A stretch of DNA of 64,000 nucleotides from Planifilum fulgidum (GTDB taxonomy: Bacteria > Bacillota > Bacilli > Thermoactinomycetales > DSM-44946), in NCBI RefSeq assembly GCF_900113175.1, contig NZ_FOOK01000012.1, forward strand, positions 27,497-91,496, given 5' to 3'. The notes under the pieces were generated by a model, which saw only the letters and a list, made by a program, of their open reading frames with translations, made no database searches and was not told where the DNA came from. A program made the position numbers and the translations under genes. This document shows positions 25,564 through 38,343 of this stretch, piece after piece (the first letter of the stretch is position 1; every line of letters starts with the position of its first letter).

Positions 25564-26649
25564 ATGGAAGAGCGGGACGGGTTGATCGCGATGCACCAAA
25601 TCCAGGGAATCGGTTGGCACACGCTGCATAAATTGTTGAAAGCGGGATGGTCCCCTGCGGGAGAATTGACTTTGGATCTTTTGCGGCGCCTCAGGGATCT
25701 CCGCGTTCCGGAGAGCACGGTGGAACGCATCCGCGCAAAGTGGACCCCGTCCTTTGTGCGGCGGGTGAAGGAGGAGCTGGTGCGGCGCCGAATCACCGCC
25801 CTCACCGTTTTTGATCCGGAATACCCGGAATATTTGAAAGAGATCGCCCAGCCTCCCTGGGTGCTCTATATCAGAGGGGACGCTTCCCTCCTTTCCGGCA
25901 TCTGCTTTGCCGTGGTGGGCACCCGCAAGCCGACGCATTACGGACGGCGGATGGCGCGGAAAATGGCGTCGGAGATCGCTTCCCGGGGATGGGTGGTGGT
26001 GAGCGGCATGGCCGCCGGCGTCGATTCCGAGGCCCACCGGGGCGCTTTGGAGGCGGGCGGAAAAACGGTCGCCGTGCTGGGCACGGGGGTGGATGTGGTT
26101 TATCCCAGGCATCTTCGCCGCCTTTACGCGGAATTGGTCGAAAAGGGAGCGGTCTGCTCGGAGATGCCGCCGGGGACGGCGCCTCATCCCGGTCTTTTTC
26201 CCCGGAGAAACCGGATCATCAGCGGCCTTTCCGTGGGCACGCTGGTGGTGGAGGCGGCGGAGCGGAGCGGCGCCCTCATCACCGCCGACTGCAGCCTGGA
26301 GCAGGGGCGGGAGGTGTTTGCCGTCCCCGGCCCCGTCACGTCGGAGAAAAGCGCGGGCACCAACCGGCTGATCCAGCAGGGAGCCAAGTGCGTGATCGGC
26401 GTGCAGGACATCCTGGAGGAGTTTCCTTCCCTGGTTCCCCCTTCAGCGGAAAAATCGACGGAACCTTCCGACCTTTCTCCGGACGAGCGGCTGTTGCTTT
26501 CCTTCATCGGAGACGAACCGGTGCACATCGACGAATTGAGGAACCAGATTTCCCTCCCGCCCGGGGAGCTTCACCGGCACCTCCTTTCGCTCCAGTTGAA
26601 GAAGCGGATTCTTCAGCTTCCGGGGGCGCGGTTTGTCAGGGAAGGATGA
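25564..26649 (+). CDS. dprA: DNA-processing protein DprA
   Basis: The 361-residue protein loads RecA on incoming single-stranded DNA during transformation. It has an N-terminal helical region with 'QIQGIGWHTLHKLL' and a Rossmann-like DNA-binding core from 'FAVVGTRKPTHYGRRMA' through 'SGMAAGVDSEAHRGALEAGG', 'FPRRNRIISGLS' and 'GREVFAVPGPV'. A C-terminal winged helix begins near residue 300. GGAGGGAGCGCG precedes the ATG. The sucCD-dprA-topA order is conserved in Bacillales. Confidence 0.95.
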   Translation: MEERDGLIAMHQIQGIGWHTLHKLLKAGWSPAGELTLDLLRRLRDLRVPESTVERIRAKWTPSFVRRVKEELVRRRITALTVFDPEYPEYLKEIAQPPWVLYIRGDASLLSGICFAVVGTRKPTHYGRRMARKMASEIASRGWVVVSGMAAGVDSEAHRGALEAGGKTVAVLGTGVDVVYPRHLRRLYAELVEKGAVCSEMPPGTAPHPGLFPRRNRIISGLSVGTLVVEAAERSGALITADCSLEQGREVFAVPGPVTSEKSAGTNRLIQQGAKCVIGVQDILEEFPSLVPPSAEKSTEPSDLSPDERLLLSFIGDEPVHIDELRNQISLPPGELHRHLLSLQLKKRILQLPGARFVREG

Positions 26650-26849
26650 ATCCCGGCGTTTTACGGGGTTTTGGGAGAATGACATGGCAAAAGGCTGGAT
26701 ACCATTTGGATGAACCGCCGGAGGTCCTGAGGGAGGGCTCCCCGGTTGCCGCAGGCACAGGATATCTGTTATCGTTACAGATGCGACCTTGTCTTGGATC
26801 CGACACGGGAAGAAAATGGAACGGTTTCAAATAGAGGGGAGGACACGGG

Positions 26850-28922
26850 ATGGCCGATTCGCTCGTCATCGTCGAATCGCCCGCCAAAGCGAAAACCATC
26901 GGCAAATATTTGGGAAAAAAATACATCGTCAAAGCTTCGATGGGACATGTGCGGGATTTGCCCAAAAGCCAGATGGGCATCGATATCGAGCGCCGTTTTG
27001 AACCGAAATACATCACCATCCGCGGCAAGGGAAACGTGTTGAAGGAACTGCGCGAAGCGAAGAAGAAGGTGAAGCGGGTGTTCCTTGCCGCCGACCCGGA
27101 CCGGGAAGGCGAGGCGATCGCTTGGCATCTGGCCCTCAGCCTGGATTTGAGCCCGAATGAGAAATGCCGGGTGGTTTTCAACGAGATCACCAAACAGGCC
27201 ATCCAGGAAGCCTTTAAAAATCCCCGGCCGATCGACATGGATCTGGTCCACGCCCAGCAAGCCCGGCGCATTCTGGATCGGCTGGTCGGTTACGGAATCA
27301 GCCCGATCCTGTGGAAAAAGGTGAAAAAGGGTTTGAGCGCCGGACGCGTTCAATCCGTGGCCGTCAAATTGATCATCGACCGGGAAAAGGAGATCCGTGA
27401 ATTTCAGCCGGAGGAATATTGGACGGTCACGGCGGAGCTGTTGAAGGGATCCGAGTCTTTCCAGGCGAAGTTTTACGGCTTTGGAAAGGAAAAAACGGAG
27501 CTGAAGCACAAAGAGGATGTCGAGGCGCTTCTTCAGCGAATCAAAGGAAAGCGGTTCGTCGTCGAAGAAGTGAAGAAAAGCCAGCGGCGCCGCAATCCGG
27601 CTCCGCCCTTCATCACCAGCACCCTGCAGCAGGAGGCGGCGAGGAAACTCAGGTTCCGGGCCTCAAAAACCATGGCCGTGGCGCAGCAATTGTACGAGGG
27701 GGTGGAATTGGGACCCGAGGGCTTTGTCGGGTTGATCACCTACATGCGGACCGATTCCACCCGGATTTCCGAGACGGCCCAGCGGGAAGCGCTGGACTGG
27801 ATCAAGAAACACTTCGGAGAATCGTATCTTCCGGACACTCCGCGCCGGCACCGGGTCAAGGCGGGGGCCCAGGACGCCCACGAAGCGATCCGGCCCACGT
27901 CGGTGGCGCGTACGCCCGAAATGGTGAAAAGCTACCTGAGCCGGGATCAATACCGCCTCTACAAGCTGATTTGGGAGCGTTTCGTGGCCAGCCAAATGGC
28001 TTCCGCCATCATGGATGCCGTCTCCGCGGATATCCGCGCCGGGGATGCGCTGTTTCGGGCGACGGGTTCGACGGTCAGATTTCCCGGCTTCATGAAGGTA
28101 TACGTGGAAGGTTCGGACGAAAACAAAACCGAAGAGGACGGACGGCTGCCGGAGTTGGAGCGCGGGGAAACCCTGAGGCGCAAATCGGTGCAGCCGAAAC
28201 AGCACTTCACCCAGCCGCCGCCCCGGTATACGGAAGCCCGGCTGGTCCGGACCCTCGAGGAGCTGGGAATCGGAAGGCCGTCCACCTATGCCCCCACCCT
28301 GGAGACCATCCAAAAACGGGGTTATGTGACGCTGGAAGACGGCCGCCTCGTGCCGACGGAGCTGGGCGAGATTGTCACCCAGCTGATGGAGGAATTTTTT
28401 CCGGAGATTTTGGATGTGGAGTTTACGGCCAACATGGAGGAAGAATTGGATCAGATCGAAGAAGGGGCCGTGGATTGGGTTCAAATCGTCGACGAATTTT
28501 ACCGCCCCTTTCACCGGCGCCTTTCCATCGCGGAAAAAGAGATGGAGGAAGTGGAGATCAAGGACGAGGTTTCCGATGAGGTCTGCGAAAAGTGCGGAAG
28601 CCCGATGGTGTACAAAATGGGCCGGTACGGGCGGTTTTTGGCCTGCTCCGCCTTTCCGGAGTGCCGCAACGCCAAACCGATCCTCAAATCGACGGGGGTT
28701 GCCTGTCCCAAGTGCGGCGAAGGGGAGATTGTGGAGCGGAAGAGCAAAAAGCGCCGCACCTTTTACGGCTGCAGCCGGTATCCGGAATGCGACTTCGTCT
28801 CCTGGGACAAACCCGTCCCCCGTCCTTGTCCCAAGTGCGGCAAGCTGATGGTGGAAAAGAAGAAAAAGCAGGAGCCCGTGATCCGCTGCACGGAATGCAG
28901 TTATGAGGAAGCAAAACCCTGA
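26850..28922 (+). CDS. topA: DNA topoisomerase I
   Basis: The 690-residue type IA topoisomerase relaxes negative supercoils. The TOPRIM domain starts '[19 protein letters not shown]' and has the acidic '[14 protein letters not shown]'. The active-site Tyr is in '[11 protein letters not shown]' (near residue 298). Three C-terminal four-cysteine zinc ribbons begin at 'CEKCGSPM', 'CPKCGEGE' and 'CPKCGKLM'. A possible weak promoter (TTGTCT 26789-26794, GAAAAT 26812-26817, 17-bp spacing) lies in the 200-bp gap after dprA. trmFO follows after 9 bp. Confidence 0.97.
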   Translation: MADSLVIVESPAKAKTIGKYLGKKYIVKASMGHVRDLPKSQMGIDIERRFEPKYITIRGKGNVLKELREAKKKVKRVFLAADPDREGEAIAWHLALSLDLSPNEKCRVVFNEITKQAIQEAFKNPRPIDMDLVHAQQARRILDRLVGYGISPILWKKVKKGLSAGRVQSVAVKLIIDREKEIREFQPEEYWTVTAELLKGSESFQAKFYGFGKEKTELKHKEDVEALLQRIKGKRFVVEEVKKSQRRRNPAPPFITSTLQQEAARKLRFRASKTMAVAQQLYEGVELGPEGFVGLITYMRTDSTRISETAQREALDWIKKHFGESYLPDTPRRHRVKAGAQDAHEAIRPTSVARTPEMVKSYLSRDQYRLYKLIWERFVASQMASAIMDAVSADIRAGDALFRATGSTVRFPGFMKVYVEGSDENKTEEDGRLPELERGETLRRKSVQPKQHFTQPPPRYTEARLVRTLEELGIGRPSTYAPTLETIQKRGYVTLEDGRLVPTELGEIVTQLMEEFFPEILDVEFTANMEEELDQIEEGAVDWVQIVDEFYRPFHRRLSIAEKEMEEVEIKDEVSDEVCEKCGSPMVYKMGRYGRFLACSAFPECRNAKPILKSTGVACPKCGEGEIVERKSKKRRTFYGCSRYPECDFVSWDKPVPRPCPKCGKLMVEKKKKQEPVIRCTECSYEEAKP

Positions 28923-28931
28923 GGAGGTTCC

Positions 28932-30254
28932 ATGATGCGACAGACGGTAACGGTGATCGGTGCGGGTTTGGCCGGCAGCGAAGCGGCATGGCAGATCGCC
29001 CGGCGCGGCGTGCCGGTCCGGCTCATCGAGATGCGTCCCGGCAAAATGACGCCGGCCCACCGGACCGGCCGTTTTGCCGAACTGGTCTGCAGCAATTCGC
29101 TCCGGGCCAAGGCGCTGACCAATGCGGTCGGAATATTGAAGGAAGAGATGCGGCGGATGGATTCGCTGATCATGCGCTGTGCCGATGCCCATCAGGTTCC
29201 CGCCGGAGGGGCGCTGGCGGTGGACCGGGAGGGCTTTTCTGCCGCGGTGACGGAGGCGCTGAAACAGATTCCCCACGTGGAGATCGTCCACGAGGAAGTG
29301 ACGGAGATTCCCGAAGGGATCGCGGTGATCGCCACGGGCCCGCTTACCTCTCCCGCGCTGTCCGAGGCGATCCGCCGCCTGACCGGGGAGGAGTACCTGT
29401 ATTTCTACGATGCGGCGGCTCCCATCGTGGAAAAGGACAGCATCGACATGGACAAGGTGTTTGTCGCCTCCCGCTACGGCAAAGGGGAGTCGGCCTACAT
29501 CAACTGTCCGATGACGCAAGAGGAGTTCGACCGGTTTTATGAAGCGCTCATCTCCGCCGAGCAGGCTCCCCTCAAGGAGTTTGAAAAGGAGATTTACTTC
29601 GAAGGCTGCATGCCGATCGAAGTGATGGCACGGCGCGGAAAGAAAACGATCCTGTTCGGTCCGTTGAAGCCGGTGGGCCTTACGGATCCGCGGACCGGAA
29701 AACGGCCCTACGCCGTGGTTCAGCTCAGACAGGACAACAGCGCCGGGACGCTGTACAACCTGGTCGGCTTTCAGACACATCTCAAATGGGGAGAGCAGAA
29801 GCGGGTGATCCGGATGATTCCCGGACTGGAACGGGCGGAAATTGTCCGGTACGGCGTGATGCACCGCAACACCTTCATCAATTCCCCCAAGTTGCTGCAA
29901 CCCACGTACCAGCTGATCCGCCGGGAGAATCTGTTTTTCGCCGGACAGATCACCGGAGTGGAGGGTTATGTGGAATCCGCCGCATCCGGGCTGATCGCCG
30001 GGATCAACGCCGCCCGTTTGGCCATGGGGAGGGATCCGGTGGTTTTTCCGCCGGAGACGGCGATGGGCAGCCTCGCCCGGTACATCACCACCGCCGATCC
30101 GAAGCATTTCCAGCCGATGAACGCCAACTTCGGTCTCTTTCCCCCTCTTCCGGAGCGGATCCGCTCCCGGGAGGAGCGGAACCTGCAATTCGCCGAGCGG
30201 GCACTGAACAGGCTTCATGATTTTTCCAGGGAGCTTGACCGTTTGCCTTGCTAA
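28932..30254 (+). CDS. trmFO: methylenetetrahydrofolate-tRNA-(uracil-5-)-methyltransferase TrmFO
   Basis: The 440-residue FAD- and folate-dependent enzyme makes ribothymidine at position 54 of tRNA. It has an N-terminal dinucleotide-binding motif '[16 protein letters not shown]' and the family motifs 'ELVCSNSLR' and '[19 protein letters not shown]'. GAGGAGG lies before ATG 28932. xerC/codV, which normally lies between trmFO and hslV in Bacillales, is missing; 199 bp with a terminator take its place. Confidence 0.96.
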   Translation: MMRQTVTVIGAGLAGSEAAWQIARRGVPVRLIEMRPGKMTPAHRTGRFAELVCSNSLRAKALTNAVGILKEEMRRMDSLIMRCADAHQVPAGGALAVDREGFSAAVTEALKQIPHVEIVHEEVTEIPEGIAVIATGPLTSPALSEAIRRLTGEEYLYFYDAAAPIVEKDSIDMDKVFVASRYGKGESAYINCPMTQEEFDRFYEALISAEQAPLKEFEKEIYFEGCMPIEVMARRGKKTILFGPLKPVGLTDPRTGKRPYAVVQLRQDNSAGTLYNLVGFQTHLKWGEQKRVIRMIPGLERAEIVRYGVMHRNTFINSPKLLQPTYQLIRRENLFFAGQITGVEGYVESAASGLIAGINAARLAMGRDPVVFPPETAMGSLARYITTADPKHFQPMNANFGLFPPLPERIRSREERNLQFAERALNRLHDFSRELDRLPC

Positions 30255-30313
30255 TGCATCGATCGGTGTGCTAAGATGAAGACGGAAACGGCTTCCGGAA
30301 TACGGGCTTTGAG

Positions 30314-30354
30314 GAAACAGGCAGCAGTCGGTCGTGCTGCTGTTTCTTTTCTTT
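30314..30354 (+). terminator. probable terminator between trmFO and hslV
   Basis: CAGCAG (30322-30327) pairs with CTGCTG (30337-30342) and flanking GAAA pairs with TTTC with a small bulge. The stem is followed by TTTTCTTT. hslV would then need its own promoter, which I could not identify. Confidence 0.6.
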
Positions 30355-30453
30355 ATGGGTTTTCACCCGGAAAGCGGCTGTGAAGTCTTTTTTTGTTCGT
30401 CTCCGAGCAAAATGGAAAACGGGATGAATCGGGGAGACAAAGGGGGATTTGCG

Positions 30454-30993
30454 GTGGAGGGGTTTCGCGGAACGACCATCTTCGCCATCCGCCATCGGGG
30501 AAAGGGAGCCATCGCGGGAGATGGTCAGGTCACCTTCGGCAATCAGATGGTGATGAAGAACCGGGCAAAAAAGGTGCGCAGGCTGTATCGCGGGAAAGTG
30601 GTCGCCGGCTTTGCCGGATCGGTGGCCGATGCCATGACCCTCTTTGAGAAGTTCGAGGGGAAACTGGAGGAGTTCCACGGCAATTTGACCCGCGCGGCCG
30701 TCGAATTGGCCAAGGAGTGGCGGGCGGACAAGGTGCTGCGCCGGCTGGAAGCGATGCTGATTGTCATGGATGCGGAGCAGCTTCTGCTGGTGTCGGGAAC
30801 CGGTGAAGTGATTGAACCGGATGATCAAGTGCTGGCCATCGGTTCCGGAGGCGGATATGCGCTGGCCGCCGGCCGTGCCCTGAAAACCTACGCTCCGGAG
30901 ATGAGCGCCCGGGAGATCGCGGAGGCGGCCCTGAGGATTGCCGGTGAGATCTGCGTGTTTACCAATCAGCACATTGTCGTCGAGGAGGTATAG
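30454..30993 (+). CDS. hslV: ATP-dependent protease proteolytic subunit HslV (ClpQ/CodW)
   Basis: The ~179-residue proteasome-like peptidase forms a dodecamer with HslU. It contains '[18 protein letters not shown]' and '[15 protein letters not shown]', and the N-terminal nucleophile region is '[14 protein letters not shown]'. GTG 30454 has AAAGGGGGA at a good distance. The B. subtilis orthologue has Ser as second residue and is reported to act as an N-terminal serine protease. Here residue 2 is Glu, so a short propeptide ending before Thr7 would have to be removed to expose a catalytic Thr. An upstream ATG 30424 is possible but lies before the ribosome site. Confidence 0.93.
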   Translation: MEGFRGTTIFAIRHRGKGAIAGDGQVTFGNQMVMKNRAKKVRRLYRGKVVAGFAGSVADAMTLFEKFEGKLEEFHGNLTRAAVELAKEWRADKVLRRLEAMLIVMDAEQLLLVSGTGEVIEPDDQVLAIGSGGGYALAAGRALKTYAPEMSAREIAEAALRIAGEICVFTNQHIVVEEV

Positions 30994-30995
30994 GC

Positions 30996-32408
30996 GTGAA
31001 CGGGGGATCGATCCGCCGACAAGAGCAGTTAACGCCGCGCCAGATTGTCGCCGAATTGGACAAATACATCGTCGGCCAGCAGGCAGCCAAGCGGGCGGTC
31101 GCCATCGCCCTCCGCAACCGGTACCGCCGGACGTTGCTGCCGGAGGAGCTCAGGGACGAGGTGGTGCCCAAAAACATTCTGATGATCGGCCCCACCGGCG
31201 TGGGGAAGACGGAGATCGCCCGTCGCCTGGCGAAGTTGGTCGGCGCCCCCTTCATCAAGGTGGAAGCCACCAAATTCACGGAAGTGGGTTATGTGGGCCG
31301 AGATGTGGAATCGATGGTCCGGGACCTGGTGGAGACGGCCGTCCGGATGGTCAAGGCGGAGCAGCTGGAAAAAGTGAAGGACAAGGCGGCCCAAATGGCT
31401 GACGAGCGAATGGTTTCCATCCTGGTCCCGTCCAGGAAGACGAGCGGCTTCAAAAACCCCCTGGAGATGCTTTTCAACCAGTCCGGCCACTCCAACCGCT
31501 CCCAGGATGTCGGAGCCGAAGAGGCGGGAATTGAGGAGCGCAGGAGGCAGGTGCGGGAACGGCTGAAAAGGGGAGAGCTGGAGGAGGAAATCATCGAGAT
31601 CGAAGTGGAGGAACAGCTCCCGGTCTTCGACATGTTTGCCGGTTCCGGGATGGAACAGATGGGCATCAACATGCAGGAAATGCTGGGGCAGTTCCTTCCG
31701 AAGCGGACGAAGAAGCGCCGCCTGCCCGTCCGGGAGGCCCGGAAGGTGCTGATCCAGGAAGAGGGGCAGAAGTTGATCGACATGGATCAGGTGATCCAGG
31801 AATCGATCGAGCGGGCGGAGCAGATGGGGATCATCTTCATCGACGAGGTGGACAAAATCGCCGGCAAGGACCAGCGCGGCGGCCCCGATGTTTCCCGGGA
31901 AGGGGTGCAGCGGGACATTCTTCCCATCGTCGAGGGATCGACGGTGATGACCAAGTACGGCCCGGTGAAGACGGACCACATTCTCTTCATCGCTGCGGGA
32001 GCTTTTCACATCGCCAAGCCCTCGGATCTGATCCCCGAGCTTCAGGGCCGGTTCCCGATCCGGGTGGAACTGGACGACTTGACCGCCGACGATTTCTTCC
32101 GCATCCTGACGGAGCCCAAGGGGGCGCTGATCAAGCAGTACACGGAACTGCTCAGGACCGAGGGGATCGAAGTGAAGTTCACGGAGGATGCCGTCCGGGA
32201 AATCGCCCGCCTGGCCGCCGAGGTGAATCAGGGGACCGAAAACATCGGGGCCCGGAGGCTGCACACGATCCTGGAGAGGCTGCTTGAGGAGCTGTCCTTT
32301 GAGGCGCCGGACATTCATCTGAAGGAAGTCGTGATCACCCCCCAATATGTGCGGGAGCGGCTGGCCGATATCGTTCGGGATCGGGACATGAGCCAGTACA
32401 TCCTTTGA
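30996..32408 (+). CDS. hslU: ATP-dependent protease ATPase subunit HslU (ClpY)
   Basis: The 470-residue AAA+ unfoldase feeds substrates to HslV. It has Walker [10 protein letters not shown], the pore motif region '[10 protein letters not shown]', a long intermediate domain (roughly 110-250), Walker B '[11 protein letters not shown]' and the C-terminal tail ending 'MSQYIL', which inserts into HslV. The GTG start is 3 bp after hslV with GAGGAGG in the hslV end. codY, usually next in Bacillales, is absent. Confidence 0.97.
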   Translation: MNGGSIRRQEQLTPRQIVAELDKYIVGQQAAKRAVAIALRNRYRRTLLPEELRDEVVPKNILMIGPTGVGKTEIARRLAKLVGAPFIKVEATKFTEVGYVGRDVESMVRDLVETAVRMVKAEQLEKVKDKAAQMADERMVSILVPSRKTSGFKNPLEMLFNQSGHSNRSQDVGAEEAGIEERRRQVRERLKRGELEEEIIEIEVEEQLPVFDMFAGSGMEQMGINMQEMLGQFLPKRTKKRRLPVREARKVLIQEEGQKLIDMDQVIQESIERAEQMGIIFIDEVDKIAGKDQRGGPDVSREGVQRDILPIVEGSTVMTKYGPVKTDHILFIAAGAFHIAKPSDLIPELQGRFPIRVELDDLTADDFFRILTEPKGALIKQYTELLRTEGIEVKFTEDAVREIARLAAEVNQGTENIGARRLHTILERLLEELSFEAPDIHLKEVVITPQYVRERLADIVRDRDMSQYIL

Positions 32409-32470
32409 CAGGGGCTTTCGTGCCTGCCGAAAAATCGTTCTCCGAGCCGGAAAAATTGAAGGGGGAGTCG

Positions 32471-32500
32471 TTGCGGAAGCGGTTTTGCCTGTGGTATATT
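32471..32500 (+). promoter_or_regulatory. promoter of rpsB
   Basis: TTGCGG (32471-32476) and TATATT (32495-32500) are 18 bp apart. The resulting ~105-nt leader to rpsB is long enough for ribosomal-protein autoregulation, but I recognise no defined leader motif. Confidence 0.5.
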
Positions 32501-32613
32501 TATGAACGGTGTTAAGCACACACGTCGGCGGAGGTGGGCGGGCGGTGTCGCGAAGGCGATCCCGGCCGTGATGAAGCCGACGGAGGAATCAACCGAGAGA
32601 GGATGAAAGAGCC

Positions 32614-33312
32614 ATGGCAGTCGTTTCGATGAAGCAGTTGCTGGAAGCCGGGGTTCATTTCGGGCATCAGACGCGCCGCTGGAACCCCAAAATGGAAAAA
32701 TACATTTTCACCGAGCGGAACGGGATCTACATCATCGACCTGCAAAAAACGGTGAAAATGATGGAGGAGGCCTACAACTACGTCCGCGAACTGGCTTCCC
32801 GCGGCGGAACCCTCCTCTTTGTGGGAACCAAGAAACAGGCTCAGGATGCGGTTCGCGAGGAAGCGGAGCGGTGCGGCATGTTTTATGTGAACCACCGCTG
32901 GCTGGGAGGCACCCTGACCAACTTCCAGACGATCCGCAAGCGGATTGAGCGGTTGCACGAACTGGAGAAGATGGAAGAGGACGGAACCTTCGACGTCCTT
33001 CCCAAGAAGGAAGTGGTTCGTCTCCGTAAGGAGCACGCGCGGCTGGAAAAATTCCTCGGCGGCATCAAAGAGATGAAGGAGCTTCCCGATGCGGTCTTCA
33101 TCATCGACCCGAGGAAAGAACGGATCGCGGTGGCCGAAGCGCGGAGGCTGGGAATCCCGATCATCGCCATTGTCGATACGAACTGCGACCCCGACGAAGT
33201 GGATTACGTCATTCCCGGCAACGACGATGCCATCCGGGCAGTTCGCTTGTTCACGTCCAAAATGGCCGATGCGGTTCTGGAAGGAAAACAGGGCGAACAA
33301 AACGCTTCCTGA
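32614..33312 (+). CDS. rpsB: 30S ribosomal protein S2
   Basis: The 232-residue S2 protein shows '[19 protein letters not shown]' at the N-terminus and '[18 protein letters not shown]' and '[26 protein letters not shown]' later, all typical. It starts at ATG 32614 behind GAGAGGA. A terminator separates it from tsf, as in many Firmicutes. Confidence 0.98.
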   Translation: MAVVSMKQLLEAGVHFGHQTRRWNPKMEKYIFTERNGIYIIDLQKTVKMMEEAYNYVRELASRGGTLLFVGTKKQAQDAVREEAERCGMFYVNHRWLGGTLTNFQTIRKRIERLHELEKMEEDGTFDVLPKKEVVRLRKEHARLEKFLGGIKEMKELPDAVFIIDPRKERIAVAEARRLGIPIIAIVDTNCDPDEVDYVIPGNDDAIRAVRLFTSKMADAVLEGKQGEQNAS

Positions 33313-33323
33313 TCCTTCAGCGA

Positions 33324-33363
33324 AAGGGTGGGTCCGGGGATTTACGCCTCACCACCCTTTTTT
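33324..33363 (+). terminator. Rho-independent terminator between rpsB and tsf
   Basis: AAGGGTGG (33324-33331) pairs with CCACCCTT (33352-33359) across a 20-nt loop and is followed by a T-run. Confidence 0.75.
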
Positions 33364-33443
33364 ATACAACCTTGCGGCATTGCGGATCCAAAGCGGGTCC
33401 GAAGGGGTCGGAGAGCCCCGAAGGAAACAAGGAGGGACATGAG

Positions 33444-34905
<1,462 letters not shown>

Positions 34906-34906
<1 letters not shown>

Positions 34907-35463
34907 TGTTGGAAGATGTCAAAAAGCGATCCGCTGAGAAAATGGAAAAGGCGATTCAGGTTTTGAAAAGGGATTTGGCCAGCATGCGCGCGGGCCGGGC
35001 CACACCCGCCCTGCTCGAAAAGGTGACCGTTTCCTATTACGGAAGCGAAATGCCCGTCAACCAGCTGGCCAGCATTTCGGCGCCGGAACCCCGCCTGTTG
35101 GTGGTGCAGCCCTGGGACAAGTCCGCCTTGCCGGAGATCGAGCGGGCCATTCTGAAGTCGGAACTGGGGCTTACCCCCACCAACGACGGCAATGTGATCC
35201 GGATTGCCATCCCGGCTTTGACGGAAGAGCGCCGGGCGGAGCTGGTCAAAGTGGTGAAGAAGAGCGGCGAGGAGGCGAAGGTGGCCATCCGCAACGTCCG
35301 CCGGGATGCCAATGAGGAAATCAAGAAGATGGGGAAAAACGGGGAGATTTCCGAGGACGACGTCCGCCGCGGGCAGGATGAGATTCAAAAGCTGACGGAC
35401 CGTTACATCCGGGAAGTGGACGAGGTGATCGCGGCGAAGGAGAAGGAGATCATGGAGATCTGA
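34906..35463 (+). CDS. frr: ribosome recycling factor
   Basis: The 185-residue factor splits post-termination ribosomes with EF-G. It has '[24 protein letters not shown]', then '[14 protein letters not shown]' and the long helical '[11 protein letters not shown]' segment. ATG 34906 overlaps the pyrH stop and has GAGGGGGAG upstream. Confidence 0.97.
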
Positions 35464-35492
35464 CGGGGATGCCGCGGCCGGAGTCGGGTCCA

Positions 35493-35521
35493 TTTTGATC
35501 GAGCCGTTATTGTTATATACT
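35493..35521 (+). promoter_or_regulatory. possible promoter of the uppS-cdsA-dxr-rseP operon
   Basis: TATACT (35516-35521) is preceded by TTTTGA (35493-35498) at 17 bp, or by TTGATC at 15 bp. It sits in the only AT-rich stretch of the 97-bp gap after frr. Confidence 0.4.
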
Positions 35522-35560
35522 TAGATTGAATGGCCGGAGGACTACTGCGGAGGAATGGGC

Positions 35561-36337
35561 ATGATCCGATTTCTGAAACGATGGTTTGCCGGAGCGAAGG
35601 ACGCGGATGGGGAAGACCTGCTTTCCAAGGTGCGAAAGGGCCCCATTCCGCGCCATGTGGCGATAATCATGGACGGAAACGGGCGGTGGGCCAAAAAGCG
35701 GGGACTTCCCCGGGTGGCCGGCCACCGGGAAGGAATGAACACCGTCCGGGAGATTACCCGGGCCGCCGACGAACTGGGCATCGAAATTTTGACACTATAT
35801 TCTTTTTCCACAGAAAATTGGAAGCGGCCCCGGGAAGAAGTGGATTACCTGATGAGGTTGCCCCAGGAGTTTTTGCATACCGATCTGGACGAGCTTGTCC
35901 GTCGCAATGTTCAGGTTCGGATGATCGGCGACGAGACGCATCTTCCGGACCACACCCGGTCGGCGATTCGCCAATTTCAGGAAGCGACCCGGAACAACAC
36001 CGGACTGATCCTCAATTTTGCACTCAATTACGGATCGCGGGACGAAATCCTCCGGGCCGTTCGCCGGATCATAGAGGATGTCCAATCGGGCAAAATGGAT
36101 AAGGATGCGGTGGATGAAGCGGTCATGAACCGCTATCTGTACACGGCGGGCCTGCCGGATCCCGATCTGGTCATCCGCACCAGCGGCGAGATCCGCATCA
36201 GCAATTTCATGCTGTGGCAACTGGCGTACAGTGAATTGTGGTTCACGAATGTTTCCTGGCCCGAATTCAGGCGGGATCATTTTTTTCGCGCCATCGAAGA
36301 TTACCAGCACCGTTCCCGTCGTTTCGGCGCGGTGTGA
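35561..36337 (+). CDS. uppS: isoprenyl transferase (undecaprenyl diphosphate synthase)
   Basis: The ~258-residue cis-prenyltransferase makes the C55 lipid carrier for wall synthesis. It has 'HVAIIMDGNGRWAKKRGLPR' with the catalytic Asp, 'TLYSFSTENWKRP' and 'DLVIRTSGEIRISNFMLWQ'. ATG 35561 is preferred, 6 bp after GGAGGA; ATG 35555 overlaps that site. cdsA follows after 18 bp. Confidence 0.96.
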   Translation: MIRFLKRWFAGAKDADGEDLLSKVRKGPIPRHVAIIMDGNGRWAKKRGLPRVAGHREGMNTVREITRAADELGIEILTLYSFSTENWKRPREEVDYLMRLPQEFLHTDLDELVRRNVQVRMIGDETHLPDHTRSAIRQFQEATRNNTGLILNFALNYGSRDEILRAVRRIIEDVQSGKMDKDAVDEAVMNRYLYTAGLPDPDLVIRTSGEIRISNFMLWQLAYSELWFTNVSWPEFRRDHFFRAIEDYQHRSRRFGAV

Positions 36338-36355
36338 GGACTGGAGAGTCGGTGG

Positions 36356-37144
36356 ATGAAGCAGCGAATCATCACAGGAGGGGTGGGGGCCGCCGGTTTT
36401 CTGTTTTTGTTGTGGCTGGGCGGCGGATGGTACGCTGCCCTGGTTTTCCTTCTTGCAACTTTGGGCTACGCGGAATTTTGCCGAATGGGAAAAATCCCGT
36501 GGCGAAGCGGGTGGTCCGTCCCCGGTTTTCTCATGGTGTGGAGCCTTCTTTTGTCCGTCATGATGTACGGGGAAACGGCCCTCTCCTCCTACGGACTGGA
36601 TGTCGTTCTCGCCGGTTTGGTCATCTTTTTTCTTTTGATGGTCATAAGCCACAATCGAACGGATATTTTCCGGGCGGCCTACCTCTTTTGCGGCGCCTTG
36701 TACATAGGTTTCGGCTTTTCCTTTATGATTCAGATGAGATGGATGGCGGACGGATTGCTTTGGTCCCTGTTTGTTCTCGGCGTGATTTGGGCGGGAGATA
36801 CCGGCGCCTACTTTGTGGGACGGAGATTCGGAAAGAGGAAATTGTGTCCGGAGATCAGCCCGAACAAAACGGTGGAAGGTTCCGCGGGCGGACTGATTTT
36901 GTCCCTGGGTGCCGGGCTGTCCATCGCTTCGGCCATCCCGGCGCTCAGCTGGTCGTCCTCCCTCGCCCTCGCACTGCTTGTCGCTGTGGCCGGACAGTTG
37001 GGGGACCTGGTTGAATCGGCGATCAAGCGGACCACCGGGGTGAAGGATTCCGGAGGTTTGCTCCCCGGGCACGGCGGTGTGCTGGACCGGTTCGACAGCT
37101 TGTTGTTTGCGCTTTTGGTCATCCATCTCTTTCGGGTGGTATAG
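36356..37144 (+). CDS. cdsA: phosphatidate cytidylyltransferase
   Basis: This 262-residue membrane enzyme with about seven spans makes CDP-diacylglycerol. The signature region is in the C-terminal third: '[14 protein letters not shown]' and '[20 protein letters not shown]' followed by '[13 protein letters not shown]'. Its TAG is 9 bp before the next start, in a tight operon with uppS and dxr. Confidence 0.96.
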   Translation: MKQRIITGGVGAAGFLFLLWLGGGWYAALVFLLATLGYAEFCRMGKIPWRSGWSVPGFLMVWSLLLSVMMYGETALSSYGLDVVLAGLVIFFLLMVISHNRTDIFRAAYLFCGALYIGFGFSFMIQMRWMADGLLWSLFVLGVIWAGDTGAYFVGRRFGKRKLCPEISPNKTVEGSAGGLILSLGAGLSIASAIPALSWSSSLALALLVAVAGQLGDLVESAIKRTTGVKDSGGLLPGHGGVLDRFDSLLFALLVIHLFRVV

Positions 37145-37155
37145 GGGGTAGAGTG

Positions 37156-38319
37156 ATGAAACAACGGATCGCCCTTCTCGGTTCGACCGGTTCCATCGGC
37201 AAAAACACACTGGCGGTGGTCCGGGAGCATCCCGATCAATTTGAAGTGGTCGGACTGGCTGCGGGCAGCAATGTCCAAGAGATGGTGAGGCAGATCCGTG
37301 AATTTTCCCCCCGGATCGTGTCGATGGCTTCCCCGGAGGCGGCGGAGCAGGTGCGAAGGGAGGCGGGGCCTGGGGTTCGCGTGGTGTGCGGGGAGGAGGG
37401 AGTCCTGGAGGTGGCCACCCATCCCGGGGCTTCCATCGTGGTTTCCGCCATCGTGGGCAGCAGGGGACTGCGCCCCACCCTGGCCGCGATCCGGGCGGGG
37501 AAAACGATCGGCCTTGCCAACAAGGAAACGCTGGTGATGGCCGGGTCGATCGTGATGCGGGAGGCCGAAAAGGCGGGGGTATCCATCCTGCCCGTCGACA
37601 GCGAGCATTCCGCGATCTTCCAGTGTCTCAACGGAGAACGGCCCGCGGATGTTCGTCGGATCATTTTGACCGCATCGGGCGGGGCGTTTCGGGATCTGCC
37701 CCGGGAAGCGCTGGGATCCGTCACCCGGGAGCAGGCGCTGACTCACCCCAACTGGTCGATGGGGGCGAAGGTGACCATCGATTCGGCCACGATGATGAAC
37801 AAGGGCCTGGAAGTGATCGAAGCCCGCTGGCTGTTCGACATGCCCTATGACCGCATCGACGTGGTGATCCATCCGGAAAGCATCATCCATTCCATGGTGG
37901 AGTTTCGGGACGGGGCGGTGATGGCACAGCTGGGAACGCCCGACATGCGGGTGCCGATCCAATACGCTTTGAGCTACCCCGAACGCCTGCCGTTGCCCGC
38001 CCGGCCCCTCGACTTGATCTCCCTCGGGGCGCTTCATTTTCGCCCGGCCGATTTTTCCCGCTATCCGTGCCTGAGGATGGCCTATGAGGCCGGTCGCGCG
38101 GGGGGAACCATGCCGGCGGTGCTCAACGCGGCCAACGAGGTGGCGGTGGAGCGCTTTTTGGCCGGGGAAATTCCCTTTCTGGCCATCGAAGAGGTGATCG
38201 AGCGGGTCCTTTCCAAACACGTGGGCATTTCCGATCCCACGCTGGAAGAGATAGAAGAAGCGGATCGATGGGCCCGGGAACAGGCGAAGGCGTGCCCGGT
38301 CAATCCATCGGCGGTTTGA
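37156..38319 (+). CDS. dxr: 1-deoxy-D-xylulose 5-phosphate reductoisomerase
   Basis: The 387-residue second enzyme of the MEP isoprenoid pathway feeds precursors to UppS. It has the NADPH motif '[13 protein letters not shown]', the metal ligands in '[13 protein letters not shown]' and the flexible-loop region '[21 protein letters not shown]'. ATG 37156 is chosen over GTG 37153 for its better distance from GGGGGTA. Confidence 0.97.
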   Translation: MKQRIALLGSTGSIGKNTLAVVREHPDQFEVVGLAAGSNVQEMVRQIREFSPRIVSMASPEAAEQVRREAGPGVRVVCGEEGVLEVATHPGASIVVSAIVGSRGLRPTLAAIRAGKTIGLANKETLVMAGSIVMREAEKAGVSILPVDSEHSAIFQCLNGERPADVRRIILTASGGAFRDLPREALGSVTREQALTHPNWSMGAKVTIDSATMMNKGLEVIEARWLFDMPYDRIDVVIHPESIIHSMVEFRDGAVMAQLGTPDMRVPIQYALSYPERLPLPARPLDLISLGALHFRPADFSRYPCLRMAYEAGRAGGTMPAVLNAANEVAVERFLAGEIPFLAIEEVIERVLSKHVGISDPTLEEIEEADRWAREQAKACPVNPSAV

Positions 38320-38343
38320 TCAACGAAGGCGGTGATCCTTTCC

